Positions 40,986 to 50,591 of a DNA stretch of 64,000 nt are shown here, one piece after another (position 1 is the stretch's first letter; each line of letters begins with the position of its first letter). Source of the DNA: Hahellaceae bacterium (GTDB lineage: Bacteria; Pseudomonadota; Gammaproteobacteria; Pseudomonadales; Oleiphilaceae); NCBI GenBank assembly GCA_016716085.1, contig JADJWY010000008.1:186001-250000 (forward strand), read 5' to 3'. The notes beneath the pieces are model-generated. The model searched no databases. It saw only the letters and a program-made list of their open reading frames with translations, and was not told the origin of the DNA. Made by a program: the position numbers and the translations under genes.

Positions 40986-41585
40986 TTGGCCGAACTCAGT
41001 CCCAGTATAGAACACCTGATTCATTGTTTGCGGGGATTGCCCGGTGTGGGTCCCAAGTCAGCACAGCGAATGGCGCTCGACTTGCTGGAGCGCACGCCTG
41101 AGCGTGCTGCTCGTCTGGCGGAAGCCCTGCAAACGGCGCTGAACAAAGTCCAGCGCTGTACGCAATGCCAGAACCTGTGTGAATCAGCCGTCTGTGAGTT
41201 GTGCGCCGATCCGTGCCGGGATGCGTCACAGCTGTGTGTAGTGGAGTCGCCCTTAGATGTGATGGCGATTGAGCAGTCCGGTGCATTTAAAGGTGGCTAC
41301 TTCGTGTTGAAAGGGCGTCTTTCACCGCTGGATGGTCTGGGGCCGGACGAAATTGGCCTACCACGCCTTGCCCAGCGACTGGACCAGGGCAACGTCGGCG
41401 AATTGATTCTGGCGACCAGTTCTACTGTGGAAGGGGAGGCCACCGCGGAATTTATCGTCCAGATGGCAAAGCCTCATGGGATTGCGGTGTCGCGCCTGGC
41501 GCGCGGCATTCCCCTGGGCGGTGAGCTGGGCCTGGTTGATCGGCATACGCTGTCCCATGCACTGAACGGAAGGAAAGCCTTTTGA
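40986..41585 (+). CDS. recR: Recombination protein RecR
   Basis: The 199-residue protein starts at TTG with AGGAG upstream. It has the helix-hairpin-helix GLPGVGPKSAQRMALDLLER, the C4 zinc finger CTQCQNLCESAVCELC(x4)C and the Toprim domain starting LCVVESPLDVMAIE, with the conserved GELILATSSTVEGEATA. RecR with RecF/RecO loads RecA at gaps. The stop overlaps rnd by four bases (TTGA). Confidence 0.95.
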   Translation: MAELSPSIEHLIHCLRGLPGVGPKSAQRMALDLLERTPERAARLAEALQTALNKVQRCTQCQNLCESAVCELCADPCRDASQLCVVESPLDVMAIEQSGAFKGGYFVLKGRLSPLDGLGPDEIGLPRLAQRLDQGNVGELILATSSTVEGEATAEFIVQMAKPHGIAVSRLARGIPLGGELGLVDRHTLSHALNGRKAF

Positions 41586-42718
41586 ATACCTGGGTTGATT
41601 CTGCCTCTGCACTTCAGGCAATGGTTGAGCGTTGTTCCGCTGCAGCCGTGTTGGGCATCGACAGCGAATTCATGCGAGGCTCCCAGTTCTATCCGCAGCC
41701 CTGTGTTCTTCAGTTAGGGGATGGTGAGCATCAATGGTTGGTCGACCTGCTGCAGCCGCTGGATTGGAGTTCATTACTTCCGGTGATGGCTCATCCCAGT
41801 CAAGTGCACGTTTACCATGCGTGCAGTGAAGATCTGGAAATCCTGCAACGACTTTCACTCCCGCTGCCGTCTGGTCTGTTTGATACTCAGGTGGCGGCAT
41901 CTATGGCTGGTTTGGGATTTAATTTAAGTCTTCAGGCGCTGGTCGAACAGGTGTTAAGCGTTCATTTACCCAAAGACAGCACCCGTACCGACTGGGCGCA
42001 GCGGCCTTTGGCGGCGGAGCAGCTGACCTATGCGGCACAGGATGTAGTGCATCTGCCGGTCCTGCAGGCTTTTCTTGCGGCGCGTCTGGATGAACAGGGC
42101 AAAACGGCCTGGTTCAATGAGGAGATGGAAACGCTCAAGCAGCGAGCGACAATGCTCGAAACCGGCGACCCGGACAGCTACCTGAAATTGCGCGGTGGCT
42201 GGCGCTTGTCGAGGAAGCAGCAGTGGTTGCTGGCTCAGTTGGTGCAGCTGCGCGAGACATGGGCCCGGAAAGCCAACGCACCGCGTAAATGGGTCTGTTC
42301 GGATGATGGGCTGATCAACATCGCCCGTACCCGTCCTGTAAACCTGAAATCACTGCAGCGGACCTCGGAGATGGTACCCAAATGGCTGGAGTCCTTTGGT
42401 CAGGAGGTGCTGGTTAAGCTCCCCGAGTGGGAACACATGCCGGTGCCTGACGGTTTTCAGGATATCCCAGGCAATCTGCCGCGTCACACGAAAGAGCTGA
42501 TGCAGTCCCTGCGGGATTTGATCAGTGCAGTGGCGGCATCGGTCGATGTGCCGGAGGGATTACTGGCCAACCGCGCAATGATTGAGTCGACCGTACGCTG
42601 GATGATCAGGGCCGAGGAAGCGCCCTCGTTATTAATGGAGGGTTGGAGAGGTGAGCTGTTGCGGTCTAAAATAGTGCAACTATCGGATCAATGGCTTCAG
42701 GGAGCGTGTGTCGAGTAA
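41582..42718 (+). CDS. rnd: Ribonuclease D
   Basis: The 378-residue 3'-5' exoribonuclease acts in tRNA 3' maturation. The DEDDy catalytic motifs are IDSEFMRG (Asp and Glu), VYHACSEDLEIL (Asp) and YAAQDVVHLPVL (Tyr and Asp). HRDC domains fill the C-terminal half (for example ARKANAPRKWVCSDDGLINIAR). The TTG start lies in the recR stop and the TAA overlaps the ycgL ATG by one base, so recR-rnd-ycgL appear coupled. Confidence 0.94.
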   Translation: MNTWVDSASALQAMVERCSAAAVLGIDSEFMRGSQFYPQPCVLQLGDGEHQWLVDLLQPLDWSSLLPVMAHPSQVHVYHACSEDLEILQRLSLPLPSGLFDTQVAASMAGLGFNLSLQALVEQVLSVHLPKDSTRTDWAQRPLAAEQLTYAAQDVVHLPVLQAFLAARLDEQGKTAWFNEEMETLKQRATMLETGDPDSYLKLRGGWRLSRKQQWLLAQLVQLRETWARKANAPRKWVCSDDGLINIARTRPVNLKSLQRTSEMVPKWLESFGQEVLVKLPEWEHMPVPDGFQDIPGNLPRHTKELMQSLRDLISAVAASVDVPEGLLANRAMIESTVRWMIRAEEAPSLLMEGWRGELLRSKIVQLSDQWLQGACVE

Positions 42719-43035
42719 TGCAAAAGCGACTGGTATCGGTTTTTCGTAGTCCGAAAAAGGACGAAATGTACTTGTATGTCGACCGCCAAAAAGGTCTGGA
42801 GCCCGTGCCCGCGCCCCTGTTGGAGCGCTTCGGAGTACCTGCACTGGTAATGCACCTGATGCTGGGTGAGGAGCGTAAACTGGCCCGTGTGCAGGCGAAA
42901 GATGTGTTGACCGCAATTGAAACGCAGGGCTTCTTCCTGCAGATGCCCCCGCCCCCGGATGCCGAAATGCAGCAAGTGGTTATCGCTCGAGAGCAACGGC
43001 CTACAGCGGGTGGACGTTCGGACGGGGAGAGCTAA
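42718..43035 (+). CDS. ycgL: YcgL domain protein
   Basis: The 105-residue protein starts at the ATG overlapping the rnd stop (TAATG). The family motif VFRSPKKDEMYLYVDRQKGLEPVP is split in this note as VFRSPKKDEMYLYV and DRQKGLEPVP. LERFGVPALVMHLML and GFFLQMPPPP follow. It is a conserved small protein in gammaproteobacteria with no assigned enzyme activity, usually placed after rnd. Confidence 0.92.
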   Translation: MQKRLVSVFRSPKKDEMYLYVDRQKGLEPVPAPLLERFGVPALVMHLMLGEERKLARVQAKDVLTAIETQGFFLQMPPPPDAEMQQVVIAREQRPTAGGRSDGES

Positions 43036-43041
43036 GCCGCA

Positions 43042-43377
43042 ATGAATCACTCTGAATATGTTCTGGCTTGGGCCGTATACCTGGGTGCGGCAAGTGTGCT
43101 CTACCTCTGGGTACATCTGGTGTCTAAATCCTGGCGCTGGTCATTTCCAAGAACCTCTTTCAGAGGCTTGTCTGCCGTCTTTCTGTTTACACCCGCGGTC
43201 AGCGAACCCGGCACGGATCTGCTGGGACCGGCCAACCTGGTCATGTCGATTGCCTTTTTGCAGAATGACTTTTCACTGGTTGACAAAGCGGCCGCCAACT
43301 TTGCCATTTTTACGATTATCGTGATTTTGCTGGTGGCGCTGAAGGCAACTGTGGAGAAGTTGTTGCCTTCGCGTTAG
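43042..43377 (+). CDS. Small membrane protein of unknown function
   Basis: The 111-residue protein has two or three hydrophobic segments: EYVLAWAVYLGAASVLYLWV at the N-terminus and FAIFTIIVILLVALKATV near the C-terminus. No family is recognised. It starts six bases after the ycgL stop, so it is probably the last gene of that operon. Confidence 0.65.
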   Translation: MNHSEYVLAWAVYLGAASVLYLWVHLVSKSWRWSFPRTSFRGLSAVFLFTPAVSEPGTDLLGPANLVMSIAFLQNDFSLVDKAAANFAIFTIIVILLVALKATVEKLLPSR

Positions 43378-43407
43378 GTTTTTGATGTTCTGCGTTTCCA
43401 CTACTAC

Positions 43408-45372
43408 CTAAGCTGCCCGCGCCACCACAGGACTGTGCAAAGGAAGCGTTAACAGAAAACGGGTACCTTTACCTGGCTCAGATTCGACGGTTATTGTGCC
43501 GCCGAGGGCTTCAGTGACGAGATTATGTACGATATGCAAGCCCAACCCACTGCCACCTTGCCCGCGTCGAGTGGTAAAGAACGGATCAAAAATGCGCTTA
43601 AGATCAGCTTCGGGGATGCCGCGGCCATTATCGCTGAAGCGCAGCTTAATTAATTCATCTTCGCGGGTTGCGTTGATCCAGAGGCGGCGATCTTGTTGAT
43701 ACACAAAGGCATGCATGCAGGCATTGGCGACCAGGTTGGCCAGCACCTGGCCAAGCGCTCCAGGGTATCCTTCCATCATGATGTCGGGCGGAATATACGC
43801 ATGGACGACAACCGCATGCTTCTTCAGAACCGGTTTTTGGGTGAGCAGGATTTCCTCAATCGCTTCTGCCAGCTTAAATTCGCGCCGTTGGGCGCTGCTC
43901 TGATCTACCGCGACTTGCTTGAAGCTACTGATGAGTTCGGAGGCCTTCTCAAGATTACGCGCGGTAATCAGCGTCGAGTGGATGGCGTCATCCAGGAACT
44001 GCGATAAGTCTGATTTTCTCAAATTACCGGCGTCCAGTTGCGATTTTAACTGGCTGGCAAAATCCGACAGTGATGAAGAGGCCATCAGCGCATTTCCAAT
44101 CGGTGTGTTCATTTCGTGGGCAACACCTGCAACCAGGCTGCCCAGCGCGGCCATTTTCTCGGATTGAATCAGCTGCCCCATGGTTTTCTGCAGCGTTCGC
44201 AGGGTTTCTTGCAGCTCCTTGTTCGAGTGATTCAACTCGGCCGTACGTTCCTGAACGCGACTTTCCAGTCGTGCGTTGCTCTCGCGCAGGGCCTGTTCAC
44301 TTTGCTGCAGGGAGATTTCCCGTCGGTGAATGGCTTCAGCCATTGAGCGCATGTTATAGGAAAGCGCCTGAAACTCCGCGACTTCCTCGTGATAGGGCGC
44401 GGAGGTGTAATCTCCGGCGGTGATTCGTGCAGATTGTTCATTGAGGGCTTCAAATCGCCGCGAAAGGTCGTTGGATTTACTTACTGAAACAAAATACGCG
44501 GTCAATACCGTAATCACCATCGAGATTAACCAGATTTTGAGAATGATCGAGAGAGGACGGGAAAAGAGCGATTGGTCCTGTGCGACCAGTACGGTCCAGG
44601 CCGGCGTTGCCATTTGGATGGCGGTGCCAAAATAGTCCAAACCATGCCAGTTGAACTGACCCGAAGTGACCGCTTCACGTTCTTTGTCTGCCAAAATCGG
44701 CAGATTGCCCAGGTTCTCCTGTTGTTGACTGATGGCAGGATCCGGGTGGGCGACGATGGCATGGGTTTGGTCCAGCAACATCACCAGAAATTCACGCTCG
44801 CTAAATTTTTGACTGAGTCGCGGCATACGGTCTATGGCAATTTCTGCCACGATCTTTTGGTCGGCTTGGGTCAGGTAGTAAGCGATAGAAAGGCGGCCGG
44901 TAACGACCGACAGGAAAACGTCTGACCAGCCTTGTTTCTGATCCTGGGCGCTGCGCGCCAGGAAGGTCGTCTTTGAAAGGTCCAGCCCCAGGTAGAGGTT
45001 GCGGCGTGGGCGGCCATCTTCCCGCAACCCAATCATTTCTATCAGACCGCTCGCGTCAACTAAATAAAGCGTTTCGAAGTAGGGGCTCTGTTCAACAAAG
45101 GCATCCAGATTGCTTTGCCGCGGGGTTAAAGAGGGATCGTTCAGGGTCAGGTCAGAAAAAAGACGGATCTGCTCCTCTGCTGATTCAATATACTGGGTCG
45201 TCTGGGAGGCGATAATCTGCGCGACCGAGCGTTGTTGAGAGGTGATGATCTGTTCCAGTCGGGGGAGTATCAAAAAGAAAAAGAACACAGCCGTGATCAG
45301 CGCCGGCACGGCGGCCACGATCGCCATCTGTCGAAAAAGTTCTGTGCTGAGAGGATGGGTTTTCACCGGCAC
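43408..45372 (-). CDS. Sensor histidine kinase with double-Cache-like sensor and HAMP
   Basis: The 654-residue kinase has TM1 (about 14-33), a periplasmic Cache-like region (about 35-285), TM2 (IILKIWLISMVITVLTAYFV), HAMP, a coiled coil (about 355-400) and the catalytic core. The HisKA box is ALGSLVAGVAHEMNTPIGNA, with the phospho-His near 420. The N box NLVANACMHAF, G1 DNGRGIPE and G2 GGSGLGLHIVHNLV are all intact. There is no receiver domain. It lies 11 bases downstream of the substrate-binding protein gene, which in turn overlaps a receiver-GGDEF-EAL gene, so the three likely form one pathway. Confidence 0.92.
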   Translation of the reverse strand: MPVKTHPLSTELFRQMAIVAAVPALITAVFFFFLILPRLEQIITSQQRSVAQIIASQTTQYIESAEEQIRLFSDLTLNDPSLTPRQSNLDAFVEQSPYFETLYLVDASGLIEMIGLREDGRPRRNLYLGLDLSKTTFLARSAQDQKQGWSDVFLSVVTGRLSIAYYLTQADQKIVAEIAIDRMPRLSQKFSEREFLVMLLDQTHAIVAHPDPAISQQQENLGNLPILADKEREAVTSGQFNWHGLDYFGTAIQMATPAWTVLVAQDQSLFSRPLSIILKIWLISMVITVLTAYFVSVSKSNDLSRRFEALNEQSARITAGDYTSAPYHEEVAEFQALSYNMRSMAEAIHRREISLQQSEQALRESNARLESRVQERTAELNHSNKELQETLRTLQKTMGQLIQSEKMAALGSLVAGVAHEMNTPIGNALMASSSLSDFASQLKSQLDAGNLRKSDLSQFLDDAIHSTLITARNLEKASELISSFKQVAVDQSSAQRREFKLAEAIEEILLTQKPVLKKHAVVVHAYIPPDIMMEGYPGALGQVLANLVANACMHAFVYQQDRRLWINATREDELIKLRFSDNGRGIPEADLKRIFDPFFTTRRGQGGSGLGLHIVHNLVTEALGGTITVESEPGKGTRFLLTLPLHSPVVARAA

Positions 45373-45383
45373 GGGGGAACCCC

Positions 45384-46499
45384 CTACAGTTGTTTAATGA
45401 CCTTGAAACGGCCTTCTCGGATTTCCGTCACATAGGTTTTTGCGCTGGCGTCACCGAATTTATTAAAACGGGTAGGCCCCTGTATACCAGGGAACACACT
45501 TTTATCGAGAATATAGTCCCGCAGCGTCTGATCCGGGCCTTTCTCCTGAATTGATTTCAAAACGAGATGCGTGCCGTTGTAAGCCAGCATTCCTGCAAAC
45601 CCGGGCTCCTGATTGAAGCGTCGCACGAAGGCTTCACGAAAATTCTGAAAATCGGCGTCCTGGCTTTCACGATCCAGGTATTGCTGGACCAGTGCCCCCT
45701 CAACATAGCGCCCGCCCAGCTCGATCAGCCGTTCGGTCCCGGCCCACTCAGAGGTCGACAGTGCCTGATCCGGCTTCGCTTCTCTCACCAGTTTTGCCAG
45801 CATTGCCGCATCAACCGAGTTCGCCACCAGAATCACCATGTCGCAGGGCTGGGCCAGCACTTTTTGAGCACTTAGCATGAGTGAATCGGTATCACCACTG
45901 GTGAAGGTCTCGGCGGCTGTTTCGATTCCGCCAAGCGCCTTGAATCGGCGACTGAAGTCTGACACCCAGCTTTCGGTGTAGGCGCGGTTACCAAGGTCAT
46001 AAATAACGGCGTAGCTGTGAATCTTGCGATCGCTGAAGAGATAACGTGCAAAGGTATCGGCATAGACGGAGGTTGGGGATAGCATTCTGATAAACTGATC
46101 ATTGATGTCGCTCAGTTCATTGGTCGTGACCGTGACCCCGAGCATCAGAATGCCCGCATCATTAACGATGTCTGCGACCGAAACCGCGATGGTGCTCGTC
46201 ACAGGGCCAATGATGGCATTCACACCAGCGCGAACCAGTTCCTGGGTAGCCTGGCGGGCGGTTTCAGGGTCCTGTTTGTCATCTTTGATGATCATTTCAA
46301 CCGACTTTCCATGAATGCCACCCTTGGCATTGACCTCTTCGACGGCTAATTGCATCCCGTTACGGGCGGTCCCCCCCAGATCGGTCGCCCGGCCACTCAG
46401 ACCACCCAAAAAGCCAAGGGTAATCGCGGAATTGTCCTCACAGCCTGCCATGCCCATGCTCAGCAGGCCCAGCATCAACAGTGAACGGAATACTTTCAT
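45384..46499 (-). CDS. Branched-chain-amino-acid-type (Peripla_BP_6) substrate-binding lipoprotein
   Basis: The 371-residue protein has a lipobox LSMGMAGC with Cys20, so it is a lipoprotein. The type I periplasmic-binding fold is recognised by LGFLGGLSGRATDLGGTARNG, IIKDDKQDPETARQATQELV and IIGPVTSTIAVSVADIVNDAG. No ABC permease or ATPase gene is adjacent. It lies between a receiver-GGDEF-EAL gene (ATGA overlap) and a histidine kinase, so it is more likely a sensory ligand-binding partner than an importer component. Ligand unknown. Confidence 0.88.
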   Translation of the reverse strand: MKVFRSLLMLGLLSMGMAGCEDNSAITLGFLGGLSGRATDLGGTARNGMQLAVEEVNAKGGIHGKSVEMIIKDDKQDPETARQATQELVRAGVNAIIGPVTSTIAVSVADIVNDAGILMLGVTVTTNELSDINDQFIRMLSPTSVYADTFARYLFSDRKIHSYAVIYDLGNRAYTESWVSDFSRRFKALGGIETAAETFTSGDTDSLMLSAQKVLAQPCDMVILVANSVDAAMLAKLVREAKPDQALSTSEWAGTERLIELGGRYVEGALVQQYLDRESQDADFQNFREAFVRRFNQEPGFAGMLAYNGTHLVLKSIQEKGPDQTLRDYILDKSVFPGIQGPTRFNKFGDASAKTYVTEIREGRFKVIKQL

Positions 46500-48745
46500 A
46501 GAGGGTCTCCGGGCGGTTGCTTGAACAAGTCCGCTACTTGATAGTCCGTGAGCCAGTGATAGAGCTGATCGCGTGTTAAAGGTGGAGAGAAGAAGTAGCC
46601 CTGAGCCTGCTGACAGTTTCGGTTTCTGAGCCAGTGAACCTGTGCTTCGGTTTCGACCCCTTCGGCAATCACTTCGAGTTTAAGGACATGCCCCAGATGC
46701 AATATCGTTTCAGGAATACGATCTTCAGGGGGCGTTTCCCGTAATCGGTCGACAAAGGATTTATCGATTTTGAGTGCATTGACGGGCAGGTTTTCCAGAT
46801 AGGTGAGGGAAGAGAATCCTGTGCCGAAGTCATCGATGCTGATCCGAATGCCCAGGTCTCGCAGTGCCTCCAGCTGGCTGCGGACTTTTGAGATGTCCTG
46901 CATGGCGACGGATTCCGTGACTTCAAGCTCGAGCAAGTCGGGCGTGGCGTCTGCGGCTTCCAGGGCGGAGCTCAGTACCTGGCGAAAACCGGGGTGGGCA
47001 AATTGAACAACGGAAACATTGACCGCCATCGTGATGGGCTGTTTCAAGCGCTTGGTCAACAAAACCGCTTCGATCAAGGCGGTGCGCAAAGCCCACTCGC
47101 CCAGCGCCACGATCATGCCTGACGATTCTGCAATGGGTATGAATTCCAGGGGTGGGACAAATTGACCATCTTCCCGTTTCCAGCGCATCAGGGCTTCAAA
47201 ACCGGAGACCGCTCCGGTGGTCAATTCAATCTTAGGCTGGTAAACCATGTACAGGCGCTCTTCACTGAACGAGCGACGCAAGTTCTGCAACAGCTGAACC
47301 CGATTTTCTGTTTCCTTGAGCAGATCGGCGTGGAACTCCTGCGACCCGCCGCGAAGCGTCAGTTTTGCACGTTTCAATGCCATGCTAGCCTGAGCCAGAA
47401 CATCGGCGGAGGAGCGCTGCCCCATCAACGCGGCGCGGCCCTGGGTAATGCTCAGGGTGTGGCTGTGGTCGCCGATGCAAAAGGGGTATTCAAATACACC
47501 CTTTACGAGCATGGGGGAGAGGTTGCTGCCCAGTCCCAGTAGCCCAAAGCTGTCGCCTGAAATGCGGGCAAGGCACAAGTGATGCCCCATCTGTTCTTTC
47601 AGGCGCTGTCCGACGGCACGAATGATTTCGTCCCCGGTTTCCGTTCCCAGCGTGTCGTTGAGTTGGCTGAAATGATCAATGTCGATCAGGACTGCCACCA
47701 GGCCAGCAGTATTCCGCTTCAGGTAGTCATCAATCGACTGCAGGAAAGAGAGTCGATTGGGCAGGTCACACAGGGCGTCGTGGTAGGCAAATATATGCTG
47801 GCGTTCAAGCAGTGCCACGTTGTCCATGCAGGCTGCGATATTGGTTGAGAACATTTCCAGCAGGGGAATCAGTTCCGGCGCCACTTCAATTCCAGAGGCC
47901 AGATAGACGACCAGTTCGCTCTGGTCCGGCGCTTCAAAATAGAGGCAGGTGTAATCAGCACTGAAGGTGAATTGTTTACTTTGAGCCGCTTCAATAATGG
48001 CGTTGACCAGGCGCGGGTTGTCAATTTGCCCCAGATCCTGATCGATTAATGCATGACATTTACCCGCTGCGGCGATGACTTTGAACCCCTCCTCAGCATT
48101 GCCTTCATGTCCTTCCTTACGTTTCGCGCAGACCAGGCCCTCCTCATGGACACCCAGTAGCCCAGTTAACTGGATAATGAGTCCGTTGGCAAATTCCTGG
48201 TAACCGTGAAGATAGATCAGCGCACGTGAGGCTCGAATAATCGTTTCGAGTCCTTTTTTGCTGATTTCGAGGGCCCTTATCTGGGCGTAGGAACGAATCG
48301 CTGTCGTAAGGGAGGTGACGAGTTTGTTGCGGGTCAGCTCTGATTTCGACTTGTAGTCGTTGATTTCATAGCGGGTAATAGCTTCCAACTCGGGCGCGTA
48401 ACCGGGTTGACCGGTGCGCAGGACAATGCGGGAGGCCTGAATGCTCAACTCTTCCCGAATGATACGAACCAGCTCTAGCCCGGCTGACTCGCTCTCCATG
48501 ACGACATCCAGCAGTATGACGGCAATATCATGCTGGGTGCGGAGCAGTTCGCTGGCCTGTAGCGCATTATAGGCGTGCAGAAATTCGATTGGCCGGCCAC
48601 AGACCCGTTCCCGACCGATGGCCAGTTCAGTGGCTTCGTGAACATCCCGTTCGTCATCAATGATGAGGATTCGCCAGCGCTGACTACTTGGGTCAAGCGC
48701 TGGCGCATCCTGTTCCTCGGCAAAAAACATCGGCTTTTCGGTCAT
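46496..48745 (-). CDS. Response regulator with DUF3369, degenerate GGDEF and EAL domain
   Basis: The 749-residue protein has a receiver domain with Asp80 in VILLDVVME and Lys in YKSKSEL, then DUF3369 (about 165-310, for example GLETIIRASRALIYLHGYQEF). The GGDEF signature is SGDSF (about 395-399), so diguanylate cyclase activity is unlikely. The EAL domain has intact FEALMRW, DDFGTG and EGVE, so it is probably a phosphodiesterase. It is the first gene of a leftward operon with the binding lipoprotein (ATGA overlap) and the histidine kinase. The degenerate GGDEF may bind GTP and regulate. Confidence 0.92.
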   Translation of the reverse strand: MTEKPMFFAEEQDAPALDPSSQRWRILIIDDERDVHEATELAIGRERVCGRPIEFLHAYNALQASELLRTQHDIAVILLDVVMESESAGLELVRIIREELSIQASRIVLRTGQPGYAPELEAITRYEINDYKSKSELTRNKLVTSLTTAIRSYAQIRALEISKKGLETIIRASRALIYLHGYQEFANGLIIQLTGLLGVHEEGLVCAKRKEGHEGNAEEGFKVIAAAGKCHALIDQDLGQIDNPRLVNAIIEAAQSKQFTFSADYTCLYFEAPDQSELVVYLASGIEVAPELIPLLEMFSTNIAACMDNVALLERQHIFAYHDALCDLPNRLSFLQSIDDYLKRNTAGLVAVLIDIDHFSQLNDTLGTETGDEIIRAVGQRLKEQMGHHLCLARISGDSFGLLGLGSNLSPMLVKGVFEYPFCIGDHSHTLSITQGRAALMGQRSSADVLAQASMALKRAKLTLRGGSQEFHADLLKETENRVQLLQNLRRSFSEERLYMVYQPKIELTTGAVSGFEALMRWKREDGQFVPPLEFIPIAESSGMIVALGEWALRTALIEAVLLTKRLKQPITMAVNVSVVQFAHPGFRQVLSSALEAADATPDLLELEVTESVAMQDISKVRSQLEALRDLGIRISIDDFGTGFSSLTYLENLPVNALKIDKSFVDRLRETPPEDRIPETILHLGHVLKLEVIAEGVETEAQVHWLRNRNCQQAQGYFFSPPLTRDQLYHWLTDYQVADLFKQPPGDPL

Positions 48746-48807
48746 AGCGATCGTCGGGAAAACGGCGTGAGTTTGCCCTAAAGTCTAGTTGCCGGGTGCC
48801 TGCCTGT

Positions 48808-49701
48808 CTAATGAGGGTGCTGGAACGTCTCCCAGGTCACAATCATTTCCATGGCACGTTTTACGACAGGAAGATCAATCATTTTTCCATTGTATTCGAC
48901 GGCGCCTTTCCCTTCTGCAATTCCTATTTCGTAGGCTTCGATCAAGCCGCGCGCCTGCTCGATTTCTTTACGTGAGGGCAGAAACTCACGGTTGAGAATT
49001 TCAGCCTGTTTGGGGTGGATGCAGAGTGCTCCGACGAAGCCCAGATTACGTGCCAGCCGGATGGTCTTGCCAAAAGCCTCCAGATCGCTGTAGTCGGCAA
49101 TAGAGGCGGGGAAGCCCAGGGGATAGAGGCCAGCCCTGCGACAGGCATACACAATCATTTGATTGGGGAGCATCAGTGCTTCGGGAATCGGGGCCATGCC
49201 TGCAGATGCAGAAAAGTCCTCGGAGCCCAGTGTGATGGACAGCAGACGGGGGCTGGCGCTTGCAATCGCGTCCAGATGAGGAAGGGCCTCGACGGACTCG
49301 ATCATCGCGATCAGGCGTGTGCGTCCCTTAACCATGCCCTTGTCGGTTTCGTGCTGATCAATCAGGTCGGCGATTAATTTGACCTGGGCGGCACTTTCCA
49401 CTTTGGGGATAACCAGCGCGGCGACCTCTGGTGAAACAGATGCCTCGATATCCTTGACGGCCAATTGCGTATTCAGGTTGATGCGTACCAGGGCTGCGGC
49501 CCCCTGAGCACTGACCTGTCTTGCCGCCGCGATGACTTTACGGCGGGCGCTTTCCTTTTCAGCCAGTGGCACGCTGTCTTCAAGATCCAGAATGTAGGCA
49601 TCTGCGCCGCGTGAAGCAGCCTTTTCGACAAACTTATCAATATGGACCGGAATAAACAGCAGGGAGCGCCAACCCGGATAGGCGGAGGTCGTGAGGGTCA
49701 T
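48808..49701 (-). CDS. CoA ester lyase (CitE/HpcH type), probable citramalyl-CoA lyase
   Basis: The 297-residue TIM-barrel lyase shows LLFIPVHIDKFVEKA, ILDLEDSVPLAEK, RINL, PKVESAAQV, RLIAMIESVEAL and LGSEDFSASAG. These carry the Mg-binding Glu/Asp and the CoA-contact residues of the CitE family. Malyl-, beta-methylmalyl- and citramalyl-CoA lyases belong here; the exact substrate is not readable. The start overlaps the stop of the MaoC-like gene (ATGA). With the CoA-transferase and hydratase genes it fits cleavage of citramalyl-CoA to acetyl-CoA and pyruvate. Confidence 0.85.
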   Translation of the reverse strand: MTLTTSAYPGWRSLLFIPVHIDKFVEKAASRGADAYILDLEDSVPLAEKESARRKVIAAARQVSAQGAAALVRINLNTQLAVKDIEASVSPEVAALVIPKVESAAQVKLIADLIDQHETDKGMVKGRTRLIAMIESVEALPHLDAIASASPRLLSITLGSEDFSASAGMAPIPEALMLPNQMIVYACRRAGLYPLGFPASIADYSDLEAFGKTIRLARNLGFVGALCIHPKQAEILNREFLPSRKEIEQARGLIEAYEIGIAEGKGAVEYNGKMIDLPVVKRAMEMIVTWETFQHPH

Positions 49702-50555
49702 GATAAAACTCCTGTCTCAGCATCAAGTGTCATGCACAGCGCACCCTCGTGATCGGCAGACCAGAATCGCAGCGATTGCCCCTCTGCCTTGCCCTGAACG
49801 GCAAAGGGGTGGCTGTCGAAGGTCGGGCGGGTGGCGCGGAAACGCAGTTTGCGCAAGGGGGCGTCAGGTAGCGAATGGCGCAGTAGATCAAGTATCAGTG
49901 TGACCAGCAGGGGGCCGTGAACAACCAGGGCAGGGTAGCCTTCATCCTGCAGGGCATAGGGGCGATCATAATGGATACGGTGACCGTTATAGGTCAGTGC
50001 CGAGTAACGAAATAGCAATACCGGGTCAGGCTTTACGGTGCGTGACCACTGGGCATCGCCAGGCGCGGCTTTTGCGGGTGGTTGCGGCGCGTCCGGAGCC
50101 GGATGCTCCCGATAGACCAGGTTCTGAGTTTGCGTGACGCAGCGGGTGCCGTTCTGCAGAATGTCATGGCGAACATTCACGAACACCAGCGGGCCCGTGC
50201 TGCCAGACTTCAGCTCGACGGACTCAATCGTTGAAATCCGCTGGGCAGGCTGACCGATGACCAGTGGCTGCAGGTATTCGGCTTCACCCGCCGCCCACAT
50301 GCGGCGTGGCAGTGGTACGGGTGGAAGAAAGCCGCCTTTGGCAGGGTGGCCATCCGCACCGGTTGCGGCAGCCGTCGGTGTGGGGAGGAAATACAACCAC
50401 TCCCAAAAGGGGGGGAGCGCGTCTCCTTTCTGCGGTGTGACCGGACAATCAAGTGCGGCGGCCAGCGCCTTGGCGGGAAACAAGCTGATATCATCCTCCA
50501 GCGTTTCCTGACGTCCCACCCAGGCTTGCAGGGCTTCAAGGTTAATGTCTGTCAT
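49698..50555 (-). CDS. meh: MaoC-like hydratase, probable mesaconyl-C4-CoA or itaconyl-CoA hydratase
   Basis: The 285-residue double hot-dog protein has an N-terminal FAS1-type dehydratase half (WEWLYFLPTP, LPRRMWAAGEAEY) and the hydratase motif FRYSALTYNGHRIHYD with PALVVHGPL. Length and motifs match the mesaconyl-C4-CoA hydratase of Chloroflexus and the itaconyl-CoA hydratase of Pseudomonas, which both form citramalyl-CoA. It is much shorter than classical mesaconyl-C1-CoA hydratase. It is 36 bases after the CoA-transferase gene and overlaps the lyase by four bases. Confidence 0.82.
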   Translation of the reverse strand: MTDINLEALQAWVGRQETLEDDISLFPAKALAAALDCPVTPQKGDALPPFWEWLYFLPTPTAAATGADGHPAKGGFLPPVPLPRRMWAAGEAEYLQPLVIGQPAQRISTIESVELKSGSTGPLVFVNVRHDILQNGTRCVTQTQNLVYREHPAPDAPQPPAKAAPGDAQWSRTVKPDPVLLFRYSALTYNGHRIHYDRPYALQDEGYPALVVHGPLLVTLILDLLRHSLPDAPLRKLRFRATRPTFDSHPFAVQGKAEGQSLRFWSADHEGALCMTLDAETGVLS

Positions 50556-50591
50556 GGTGTTCCTTGGTATTTGGGATGTGTTCTTCTTGTG

